DNA of 31,520 bases from Chromera velia (lineage: Eukaryota; Sar; Chromeraceae): contig JAHBMJ010001393.1 of assembly GCA_018398765.1 (NCBI GenBank), positions 1-31,520 on the forward strand, given 5' to 3'. Positions 21,960 through 30,569 of the stretch are shown in pieces. The position numbers and the translations under genes are program-made. Within the stretch, counting starts at the first letter, position 1; each line of letters starts with the position of its first letter. The notes beneath the pieces are model-generated. The model saw nothing but the letters and a program-made list of their open reading frames with translations, did not search any database and was not told where the DNA came from.

Positions 21960-22187
21960 CTAACTCTGCTTGCGTTGATATGCAAATTTGTCCAAATCCC
22001 TGAGTACTTCTTGGTGAGGTGGCAGCGGTGATAGTGGAAAAAATGACCACACCGGTTCAATGACCATTACACGGACCTGGTTGCCGATACTTTGCAGTGT
22101 TTGGTGGTACTGTTGTACCATCGTTATTGGGTGAGAAGACAATAACCGCCTTCTAACTCCTTGTTTATCTGGAGTTGAGGGTTTCAT
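21960..22187 (-). CDS. small element protein, 75 aa, unknown
   Basis: ATG at 22187 to TAG at 21960, opposite in direction to the nuclease-chromodomain gene and sharing a 99 bp AT-rich spacer with it. It begins MKPSTPDKQGVRRRLLSS and ends in a charged segment (LRDLDKFAYQRKQS). The same frame stays protein-like after the stop (WDNFIKCTTILAQAL) but meets TGA, TAA, TAG and TGA before a TGA that overlaps the next ATG at 21759. The ancestral protein may have been longer, about 143 codons; that extension is uncertain because stops are dense. Function unknown. Confidence 0.45.
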   Translation of the reverse strand: MKPSTPDKQGVRRRLLSSHPITMVQQYHQTLQSIGNQVRVMVIEPVWSFFPLSPLPPHQEVLRDLDKFAYQRKQS

Positions 22188-22286
22188 TTTTTTTAAAAAA
22201 ATTACAAACAAAGGGTTTCATCCCTTTAAGTGAAGAATGCCTTTTTTTATTTCAAGTGCCAGCTCCATGAAACAATAAAACCAAAA
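22188..22286. promoter_or_regulatory. divergent intergenic region
   Basis: A 99 bp AT-rich spacer between the small minus-strand ORF and the plus-strand nuclease-chromodomain gene, with a TTTTTTTTAAAAAAATTA stretch. A single shared promoter region is likely by arrangement. No specific box was identified. Confidence 0.35.
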
Positions 22287-23675
22287 ATGCCTGCAGGAGG
22301 AGCCATCGCCTATCTTATTAACGTCAACCGCCCAGTGCTGTACGCGTTCGAGAATCCACTCATTGGGAATCTGGTGTTGATCAAGATTGGGAGTACCTAC
22401 AAAAATCCTGGTCAGCGGTTCAACCAGTATCATCTGTGCTACCCTTGGGGGGTATCTGTGATTTGCATACTCGTTTTACCACCCACAACGAGCAAAACCC
22501 GTCTAGAACACCTCAAAAAATTACTGCTCAAACTTTTGAATGAATACCGGCTGAAGAGCCTGACCCGTTTGTTCGAATCTCGACAAGAATGGCTCGTCAA
22601 GGTCTCATGGGAATACGTCCTCACAACGTTCCAAAAATTTCGGGACACCATAGTTAAGAACGTATACCGAACCGATTCATACCTTTTGTGGTCTGACTAC
22701 CATTTTTCTTCAAAGTATATTTTAGATTCGGGATGTACCATATCCTTTAACCCAGCTGATGAGTCAGATTGGATGCGGCGGGAGCATACAGTGCCATCTG
22801 CAATTGCATTGAGCCCTGAAGAAAAGGAAGAAAACAGACGGATGCGTGAGCTCCAGCATTATCAAACAACAGAACAGGCCAAACAGATAACAGTCCAGAA
22901 GCTACGCTGGGCAGCAGGGTTTGATTATGAAGCACCAGCCGGAGATATGGATCTATTGAATGAATACCTTAGAGGAAAGGGGGTACTAAATTTTAGTGGT
23001 AGCAGCCACGGAGTGCCAATGACAGCAACTACTGAGTGGGAGGTAGAAGAGGTTTTAGATTACGACGAGCGACGCAATCGGTATAAGGTGAGGTGGAAAG
23101 ACTATCTAGTTGGAAAAGATAATCCGGCTTGGGTACGTGCGGCCGATTTCAAAGGCTGTGGTGACCGGTTGTTGATTGAATACCACCACAAAGTCCGGAA
23201 AGACCTCCAGCTCCTTGATCAGCATCTCGCTGTATTGGACTTTAACCAATGGGAAAGGGAAATTGTAGAACATCCACCAACTTTAGCGACAAGAGTAAAG
23301 GAAGAAGGAGCCTTGGAATGGACACCTAGCATAGAGTTAAAATTGTATTTCAAATTTCAGCTTCCACCCAGTCTTCAAGCAGAACTAGTTCAAGCGTATC
23401 CTGCATTAAAGGCGTTGTTGTATCAAGAATCATCATCGGGAAGAGAAGTAAAAGCTCGTTCACCCCCGGCTGATGATGATGATGATCAAAAGATGAAAAG
23501 TCAAGATCAACGACCCTCCGATCATGCGCTTTTATCACGAACAAAGAGCCCATCAAGGTGGATCAAAGCCATTCGGTCAACGCCTCATAAGCAATCAACC
23601 TCTTTTTATCAATCTTCTTCTTCTTCGCAGCCAGGTATCTTTCAGAAGATGGAGGATTTTATGCGAGATGACTAG
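22287..23675 (+). CDS. T5orf172/GIY-YIG-like nuclease fused to a chromodomain, 462 aa
   Basis: Intact frame. I chose the ATG at 22287; the frame is open 19 codons further upstream without another ATG. Residues 6-115 look like a T5orf172/Mug113-type GIY-YIG domain: AYLI (8-11) for the first strand, KIGST (33-37) for the YIG half, R44 in PGQRF, E74 in the following helix, and EWL at 101-103. 118-245 is a linker with a charged helix. 250-299 matches a chromodomain (EWEVEEVLDYDE, YKVRWKDY, PAWVRAADF, LLIEYH): W251, W270 and Y273 align with the aromatic cage that binds methyl-lysine, and W282 with the conserved Trp of the fold. The tail is Ser/Asp-rich. The inferred role is cutting or processing DNA with guidance to modified chromatin. 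Domain calls are by eye; the first Tyr of GIY is uncertain. Confidence 0.8.
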   Translation: MPAGGAIAYLINVNRPVLYAFENPLIGNLVLIKIGSTYKNPGQRFNQYHLCYPWGVSVICILVLPPTTSKTRLEHLKKLLLKLLNEYRLKSLTRLFESRQEWLVKVSWEYVLTTFQKFRDTIVKNVYRTDSYLLWSDYHFSSKYILDSGCTISFNPADESDWMRREHTVPSAIALSPEEKEENRRMRELQHYQTTEQAKQITVQKLRWAAGFDYEAPAGDMDLLNEYLRGKGVLNFSGSSHGVPMTATTEWEVEEVLDYDERRNRYKVRWKDYLVGKDNPAWVRAADFKGCGDRLLIEYHHKVRKDLQLLDQHLAVLDFNQWEREIVEHPPTLATRVKEEGALEWTPSIELKLYFKFQLPPSLQAELVQAYPALKALLYQESSSGREVKARSPPADDDDDQKMKSQDQRPSDHALLSRTKSPSRWIKAIRSTPHKQSTSFYQSSSSSQPGIFQKMEDFMRDD

Positions 23676-23895
23676 TTAACATGCCAAGGTAGTAGCCCTT
23701 GTAGTAACACTCTTTGCACGTCCCAATAATCATATCATCGGGAACCAGTGGCGTCTCACCGTACCACAGTCGTTTGGAAAAAAACTGATGAATACACTGC
23801 TGGAGAGCTGGTGAAGATATTAATATGCGATCAAAAAATGACTTCGTACTTCGGCTTCTCTTGATGACCGAGTGGATATATGTGAATATACACAT
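23659..23895 (-). CDS. small element protein, 78 aa, unknown
   Basis: ATG at 23895 to TAA at 23659; the last 17 bases overlap the 3' end of the convergent nuclease-chromodomain gene. The protein is basic at the N terminus (VIKRSRSTKSFFDRI) and has a CKECYY cluster near the C terminus. Upstream is strongly AT-rich DNA with TATACTTTTTATATG-like boxes, and it lies between the primase-helicase and the nuclease gene. No family recognised. Confidence 0.45.
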   Translation of the reverse strand: MCIFTYIHSVIKRSRSTKSFFDRILISSPALQQCIHQFFSKRLWYGETPLVPDDMIIGTCKECYYKGYYLGMLTSHLA

Positions 23896-24152
23896 TTGCT
23901 TTCAGAAAGTCGGACTATATGAGTTGGAAAGTGATTTAAAGATAAAAAAACTTTTTTATGTATATTCATTCATATAAAAAGTATAAAAACTTCCGATTCT
24001 CAACGACGGGCCATGCAGGCTTATCAACTCTATTATCCCGAACGAATCCGTAAAAGCAGACAACAGTGGTACTAACAAAAGTGTCTAAATCCTGATTGGG
24101 TCCAAAATCACCGTCATAAGGCACGGTTGTACTACTATAACCGTTGCTGCCA

Positions 24153-26558
24153 TCAGGATACTAACGAGTAGTCCTTTGCTGCATCTGTAAACTTGAGGCC
24201 ACATAACCCGCGGTCTTGTCTACTATAGTGCCGCTGTGCCCCATGTTTAATTAAGGTTTGCTGGAGCTTCATTACACTCATGTTTATTTTGAAGCGGGAA
24301 AGAAACAATCTGAGGTCATCGTTCTTAATTACATCAGTGGCAAAACGAGTAATAATGAAACAGTTACGACAAATTGAGGCTGCGTCTTTGTCATCGCTAA
24401 AGCTGTCGACATTCTCAGAGACCACGGACGATAACTGTAAGGCACAAGGCTCATAGCATCGGAAGATTAAATGGTAGCATGTATGGATTCACCGCGTACT
24501 TGAGCACTTTTCCTTAATTTCCGGATCGGCTATTTTATATCCACTGAAGTTAGTGCGTTGTTTTTCGTGTTTTTACTGCTTAAACCACTCTGATGGTTTG
24601 AACTGCGTCGTGCTTTGGAAAGAGACGAGGGTTTCACGGGTGTCGGGTGGGTTAATCGGTGGAAGATCATTACAAAACATTAATAACTGGGCCTAGGTTT
24701 TGAACTCTCAAGGATTCTGGTGTAATTTTCTCGCATATAGGACGTCGCCCCCAGAGTTGAAACGCTTAATCAAGTTTCCGTTAATCCGGACACTCCAATC
24801 CGCAGCATCCATTTTTATCTCCTGCGTGATTGACAACCGTCCGAACTCACAATCCAGCATCCAACCCTCCTGTTTAGCCGGATCGGTATTTTGTGTATTC
24901 ATCAAAAACACTTCCGAGACGATATTCGTGATATACCCTGGGAATGTGGCTTGGAGGAGGTTGGTTGTGACTCCTTTACCGGAGTTACGGTCCTCCATAC
25001 AAACTCCCCAGTGTTTATCTTCGACATGGCCCGCCAATGCTCAAGCAAGGAAGCGAAGAAAATCAAGCGTTTGGTCTTCTCCAAAAATTGCTTCAAAAAT
25101 CTGGGTTCGGACTTCTTCGATCGCGTCTTCATCCAGAATAGGTTTATAATCATAAGGGATCACTACTGCGGTCTCCACCGCTTCAAGCAATTCGTCCTAC
25201 ATAATGAACTGTCGGTGTTGAAAGTCGTATACCCCGTTTTGAAAACAGATTTTCCCCTTTATTGTTGTATGCAGTCGGTTGTAAAACATATCATCAGGTG
25301 GGAGCAATACCTTCATAGCCTGAATAATATTTTTGCATCCCGGAATATTAGCGAAGTACGGAACATTTTTTTTCTTTTTCCCTCCAGAGGAGGGCTTCAA
25401 GATATTTGCTCTTAAGCAGGCGGCCTGGAGTTCACGGTCGACCATTTCTGGGGACGTGTACCATTGGTAGTTAACTTGTAGATAGTATTGCCCCCGACAA
25501 TACTTAATCTGGTCTTTCAGTATATCTCGGAAGAGTTCACCTGCCTCGCGATCGGTGTGAGCGACCCGTTGCTGCATGTGTTCTTCTTGTTTTTATTGGG
25601 ATGAAAGCAGTGGTACCGGTGGTAGAGGTGGTGGGGATTGTTCAACTGATTGAAGTAGGAGTGATGAGGATAGAGTCGGAGTTGAAAGAAATAACTGGGC
25701 GTATTTTTCAGGATTTTTGGTCTGGGCCCAGAGGTGTAAGGATGCTTTGGTCAACTGGTTTGTTTCTCAAAGAGTTAATGAAGTGTAGTCTTGATCGCAC
25801 GCTATTGTACAATAGTTGGACGGACACGTTTGGGAAAACGTATAGAAGAACTTACGGCCGTCTTCTCCGAGTTCATTTTTGAGGAGTTGCCCTACCTCAA
25901 TCCACTCTTGCCGGTCTGTAGCGCAACTTGTAGATAAACAAGAACATAAATTGGCAATTTCGGTTAAGTAGTTTTCTTTTAAATCAGTTGTTGATGCATC
26001 GGTAGGTAATTGGACAGGCGGGGGTATTTTCTTCCTTTTGAGGTCCTCTTTTATAAAGTCTGGAATAGAAAGTACTTCTCTATCCACATAACGGTACTTA
26101 ACCGTTATCGTTTGCTTTTGAAGGACATATACCATTGGGGGGGCAAACACCAGACTGTCATCACTGCGGATGTCTACTTTATTGTACGACATCAACCCAT
26201 TGGTAGTCGTTGACACCTCCGGGTCATATTTGCAATACAAATGATAACCGTTTGGTAACTTAACCGTGTAGTACTCTTTTAATTCCGGATGTTCTTCTAC
26301 CATTCGTTGGTACCCGCCTACATCATCAAAGTCAATCATAGTTAAATTACTTTGGACACCATATATGATAGCAAGTGCCTTATGAGTTTTGGGATGGATA
26401 TAGTTCTCCATTGTTTTGCGTGTCATTTCCTTCCAACTGAATCCACATCGAAACTGTTTCTTTTCTTCACCATTCTGGTTGATAAATATAGTCAGACACG
26501 GAAACGTAAAGAAGAGAAAGCCGGCTTGCCGGTATTGATTGAGCTGAGCAGGATCCAT
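24153..26558 (-). pseudogene. primase-polymerase/D5-like SF3 helicase, eight in-frame stops
   Basis: One frame of 802 codons from ATG 26558 to TGA 24153. Residues 1-200: archaeo-eukaryotic primase-polymerase with D76/D78 (MIDFDD), H106 (NGYHLY) and D129 (VDIRSDDSLVFAPP). 205-310: PriCT-2-like region (EWIEVGQLL, then HLWAQTKNPEKYAQL). 440-700: SF3 helicase with Walker A RNSGKG (K528), Walker B ITQEI (E580), FNSGGD before LYAR, and motif C FCNDLPP (N630). 700-801: C-terminal DNA-binding-like region. It would prime and unwind element DNA for replication. In-frame stops at codons 264 UGA, 322 UAA, 454 UAG, 506 UGA, 617 UGA, 622 UAG, 662 UAA and 690 UGA interrupt it, yet homology runs through every one without a frameshift. 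The first 263 codons (the primase part) are intact. Family is firm; functional state as read is broken. Confidence 0.9.
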
Positions 26559-26575
26559 TGTATTTATATAGGTAG
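26559..26575 (-). promoter_or_regulatory. TATATAAATA box directly before the primase-helicase ATG
   Basis: On the minus strand CTATATAAATACA ends at the ATG, so the TATA-like box is only a few bases upstream. This very short leader would resemble viral promoters more than typical host ones. Confidence 0.45.
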
Positions 26576-26935
26576 GATAAGCTTTCTTTAAGTCATTTTA
26601 TCGGGATATATGCCAACGGGGGCTGTGTATTTAGGGTTTGATTCGAACGTTGGTCCAACCTATAGAAAGAAAAGGATAGGTAATGAGAAATACAAAGGTA
26701 GACAAGACCTAAATTGGATTTAAAAAGTGCAAACACCGTATGAAGGCCATATATATGAGTAGTGTGAACCGTACACATACGATGGATGCCTCTTTTAAGT
26801 AATCAGAAAGGTACAAGGGAAAAAATACTGCAAACGCAAAGGTAAAAGGCAAAACAAAGTAGCGAGAGAAACATCATAGCTTTTTTTAAAGAGTAAAATG
26901 AAAGTTTGCCCTGTTCCCTTTCCCGTGCCTTTCTC
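26576..26935. other. spacer between primase-helicase gene and right TIR, no gene recognised
   Basis: AT-rich at first, then purine-rich. Only short frames. Confidence 0.45.
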
Positions 26936-27263
26936 CCCCGCACTCAGTAAAAAACGTCATTCTTTATACGAAAGTGTCATATCTAGAAAAAAAGTGTCAC
27001 TGAAAGAGGGGGTGAAATCCAGCTCACAGTGACACTTGTGATGGTTGTGACACTTTTCCTCCAAAAATTCTTTTTTCTTTCTTTTTCTTTTTTTTGAAGA
27101 GAATAGGACGAACAAATATATTCATTATTTAAATTATTATGATTTTACAAAATAATTCTTAAAAAGTGTCATAAGTGTCATAAGTATCACTGACAGGTCA
27201 AATTAAAGCCACCGTTGAATGACACTTTAGGTTGTGCCTTCCCCTAAAGTGTCACAAGTATCA
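26936..27263 (-). repeat. terminal inverted repeat, right
   Basis: Reverse complement starts TGATACTTGTGACACTTT and ends at GACGTTTTTTACTGAGTG; see the left TIR. Slightly longer than the left arm because of its AT-rich centre and a pyrimidine tract near 27070-27090. Confidence 0.9.
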
Positions 27264-28370
27264 TTTTTTTTTTTTCTCTTCTCTTTCTTTTGGGTGGGGG
27301 GTACAGGTGTCATGTATGTTGCGCCCAGAGGCGGCGAGGTGGGCGTCTCATATTCTAGAGTCCTTCACCCTATCATCTTTGTGTGTGTGTATGTGTGTGT
27401 GTGTGTATGTGTGTGTGTTCTCCTCCTGTCTTCTTACTTTTTGGCTGTATCACATTTTTACGCTTGCATGCAGATGCCCTGCACAGAAGAGCATGCAGGG
27501 TACGGCAGAGAAACAAAAGGTCCCCCCCTGTGTTTTTCCATAAGCCCTCTCCCTTTATCTACCCCTCAGAATTGGCGGCCAGGCCAGCTTGCTTTCCTTA
27601 TAGCTATGTGGCAGCTCTCACATACCGTCTTCTCTTTGGTCTTTTTTTTTTTCCCTCCCTCTTTGTTTCCCTCTGTTTTTCCTATCTCTTCTCTTCCCTG
27701 CATTTCTTTTGGTTATAGCTATTCCAGGTTTTGTTCTCTTTTTTCTCTCACTGTTTCCTTACAGTCAGGTCTTCTATCAGCTGTAGCACATGTGTCTCTC
27801 AGCTGCCTTTTGAGTATGAACGTGGCAGGCCGAAGTGTCAGGTATCCGACGGCAAGATGTATCTTGGCGAGAGACGTCCCTTTCTTTTTTCCTGTTTTTT
27901 TTGCAGCCAAAGGCCCCAAAGAACTCCGACATCAGCTGTAGCTCCTCGTGAACGGAGGTGGGCGGCAGCCACGCTTCTTTCACCTTGTTTTTCCCTTATT
28001 TATTCATGTTCTCCCTCCCTTGATACCTCTTCTACTGCCTCCTATTTCTACACGCTTTACGGCTGTCCATCCATCCGTTTCTGCACGCCTCTGTGTGGCT
28101 GTCTTTGTGGTGGTTATTCCTCTGCCTCTACTTGTTTGGGCAAGCATGTATACGGTGCTCTCAAGGGAAAGTAGACAGAGAAATGAAACGAACGGACACC
28201 CACGGTAACCACGCAGACAAGAAACATATTCATCTATTTTTGTAACAAAGGAAAAAAAGAAAGAGAGAGAAACGAAGGGCCTTCAAATCTAAGAGCAAAG
28301 GAGAAAGAAGAAGCAAAGAATATGATCAAGCTTTTTTAGCGAGACAGGCTTGGGACTGCACTTTTGTATA
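27264..28370 (+). other. pyrimidine-rich DNA with candidate exons
   Basis: Islands with splice-like borders: about 27764-27840 (acceptor ttacag, donor CAG|gtatcc; SAVAHVSLSCLLSMN) and about 27906-27957 (acceptor ttgcag, donor GGAG|gtgggc; PKELRHQL followed by an in-frame TAG). The remainder is C/T tracts. It could be the paralogue of the 2800-5500 gene, since the duplicated segment follows directly. Confidence 0.3.
27380..27419 (+). repeat. (GT)n microsatellite with two AT interruptions
   Basis: Twenty dinucleotide steps of GT with two TATG breaks, in a pyrimidine-rich non-coding stretch. Confidence 0.95.
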
Positions 28371-28444
28371 TCTGCACTCTCTCGTGTGTTCACACTTCCA
28401 TGTCTCAGCACTTCTGTATGTCCGTCTGCCCGTATGTTTTTTTT

Positions 28445-29150
28445 ATTGTAGAGTGATTTAAGTCCCTTCGTGCTTTCATCATTCTTTTTAGTGTTTTCGC
28501 CATAGCACGTCCGTACTGGAACAGTAGTTTCTTATTGTGCTTTCGCACAACTAGTATGGAGTAGGAAAAAGAGCAACAATAGTAAAAAGGAGCAGGTTGG
28601 TGCCCTTTTGTAAACCTCAACGTATCACCACCAGTGTGTGTTTTCGATTTTGTTCCTCTTCATATAAAGAACAACGGAAGCCAGTTCTTACTAAAGGATG
28701 TCTGATGGTTGTTGCATATCGTTTGGCTATGTATGTGTCTGTTTGTGCCTTTCGCTGCTCTTTTGTGCATACACCTCCATCGGGTTTTAAGCAACAGAAA
28801 AGAAAAGAAAGGGAACGTACGCTCCAACCATAGCAGTCGGACTTGTGGTTTTTTGTCCGTTTGGATTGTGTTCTTCCTCTACTCTCTCCCATACGGTCTC
28901 ACTCCTTACACCCTTGTCTCACTGCGATTTATTTTTTTAGGCTAATACCAAACAATCCCTCTTGACTCTGATTTTTTGTCTGCAGTCTTCTTGTCTCCCT
29001 TTTTTCCCTCTGTTTATTTCTGTTGGTACGCAATCTCATACCATGACTCTCATATTATTGTTTTGTTTTGTTGGTGTGTTGTCTGCAGCTCTACAAGAGA
29101 AACGAGGTTGCAGAGCTACCAGAAGAGTGATCATGCACCAGACAAGGACA
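28445..29150 (+). repeat. segmental duplication, copy 2 (partner at 4700-5465)
   Basis: Collinear diverged copy in the same orientation as 4700-5465, preceded at 28370-28440 by the same CACTTCCATGTCT-type repeat words found before copy 1. The exon-like end (after ctgcag at 29089) has one fewer base than copy 1 in the CTACC..CATGCACC stretch, which shifts its frame. Confidence 0.8.
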
Positions 29151-29169
29151 GCACTCCTACGTTCATGAC

Positions 29170-30079
29170 CGTAGAAGTTGAAAGGGATTTACGACTATTA
29201 ATTGTAAAAAGTTTCTTAAACGGTTATGTGTAGGCTCTTCCATTTTTATACACATCAACGGTCTCTTCTTTCTCTGTATAGGCAATCAAATCGGGGTGTT
29301 CTGATCTTTCTCTTGTTTTCTTTCTTGTTTCCCCTCCCTTGAAACAAAAATATATATTTTAATTTTTTAAACGTATATACAAAAATCAGATAGGCAACAC
29401 ACTTTTGGGTGCATATTTGTAGAAGCACTACTCAATTGGATACTAAAGTGGGGCTTAGGATGATACTACCGCATAGATACTTTTTTTCTCTCTCTTTGGT
29501 CCTTTGTCCGAAAGCCCTACCAGCTTATAGTAGCAAACCAAGTGAATAAAATCGTTGATCATCTAAAAAATCTTGCGCAATGTAGCTTTTGTCCATATAG
29601 CCAAACCGTAGCCTCGGAAACTGTGTAAAAGATTTATGGTTTGTATGTTACATTTGATAACATATTTTTTTCTATGCCTGGTCATATATTAGGTCGAACA
29701 CCCCCTAGAGGGCATAATAACCAACTATCCCGGCAAAATGATCTGACTATATATTAATTTTGTGGCCGCTCTTAGAAGCTCAAAAATCTAAGTTTTGTAA
29801 ATTTGAAAAATAATTAGTATCTATATGATAGTACTAGTAGTAATACTTTAGTCAATGATTTTTATATATTAGAATGATTAATCGATCACTAATGGAAAGG
29901 GCTCAAAAAGTTTAAAATTTTTTATTAGAAAAACCCCCAAGAACAAAAAATGCCCGTGGAGGCCGGTTTAGGAAGCTTGAAGCGGCTAGTACGGTTCCTG
30001 AAAGCCGTACGTGGCATTATCATGTTAGACCATGGAATTATCATATTGGTGTGGGAGGTCTATCTTGCAGACATTAATC
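29170..30079. other. AT-rich DNA, no gene recognised
   Basis: No long frame on either strand. A perfect 6 bp stem GTACGG..CCGTAC near 29990 is the only local structure I noticed. Confidence 0.5.
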
Positions 30080-30369
30080 CTATTTTAAGTGTCAGTAGTG
30101 TTAGCTATAGCCTAGTTTAGCTTCGTTAACGCTTTAGAAAACCGATTAACGCTTTCGAGAAATAGAGTAACACTTTGCTAGTCATATTATTAAAAAAAAG
30201 TAGATATCACACCTCCCACAAATTCCTATCTCTTTCTAGCAACACAATTTAACCCCGAGAATGTTATCAGCTTTTTAAAAGAATTAAATGAGGATAACAG
30301 GCTAGACTGTAATAAGAAGAGACGCCCCCGGGCGCGTCTAACTGTAAAAACTGGTCGCCCCTGGGCGTA
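30080..30369 (-). repeat. outer inverted repeat, right arm
   Basis: Reverse complement begins TACGCCCAGGGGCGACC, TTTTTACAGTTAGA, CGCCCGGGGGCGT, matching the arm at 14236. Iterated TTAACGCTTT and GTAACACTTT words lie at 30126-30178. With the left arm this would bound 16.1 kb that includes the smaller TIR element. Confidence 0.55.
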
Positions 30370-30403
30370 CAAAATCAAAACATAACCCTTTGGAACACCG
30401 CTA

Positions 30404-30450
30404 GCCTTCTGTCTTCTGCGAGCTGTCTTCTGTCTTCTGCGAGCTGCGCT
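30404..30450 (+). repeat. short tandem repeat GTCTTCTGCGAGCT
   Basis: Two full copies and partial copies of CTTCTGTCTTCTGCGAGCT, just outside the outer inverted repeat and upstream of the LINE-like ORF. Confidence 0.75.
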
Positions 30451-30569
30451 CTCAGAGCGAATTGGAACGAAAGCTTCCCGAGAAGAAAAGGTGAAGAGAC
30501 GGCAAAGTTTTGGGCACACGTGCAACAGTCAAAAATCCTTAGCCGTCTCACTTTTTCTTTGTGGTCAGA

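Larger units (their letters stand above)
18781..27263. mobile_element. TIR-bounded element with primase-helicase and GIY-YIG/chromodomain genes
   Basis: An 8483 bp unit bounded by imperfect inverted repeats. Replication gene: an 802-codon primase-polymerase/SF3 helicase frame (broken). DNA-processing and targeting candidate: a nuclease-like plus chromodomain protein (intact). Two small ORFs and a degenerate coding block complete it. Primase-helicase genes with terminal inverted repeats are typical of integrated DNA viruses and virophage-like or Polinton-like elements. Here no capsid, packaging ATPase, rve integrase, tyrosine recombinase or PolB was recognised, though 19100-21760 is too decayed to exclude capsid genes. 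No clear target-site duplication: the left flank ends ATTATGTAA and the right flank starts with a T run. Boundaries come from the ends of TIR similarity and are good to a few bases. Confidence 0.8.

Noticed and set aside
24700-25415. Plus-strand ORFs of 149 and 174 codons
   Set aside because: They are antisense shadows of the helicase part of the primase-helicase frame.
24153-26558. Alternative genetic code as explanation for in-frame stops
   Set aside because: All three stop codons would need to be sense, the adjacent 462-codon gene has none, and one copia stop fits Trp rather than Gln; transition decay is simpler.
26620-26660. T-loop-like GTTCGAATC on the minus strand
   Set aside because: The flanking arms do not pair into a tRNA T arm and no anticodon arm is found.
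27234-27941. 235-codon plus-strand ORF
   Set aside because: Crosses the TIR end, a GT microsatellite and pyrimidine tracts; only short internal islands look coding.
29985-30015. GTACGG..CCGTAC hairpin resembling part of a group II intron domain
   Set aside because: Only one short stem matches; no other domain of such an intron or any RNA gene is visible.
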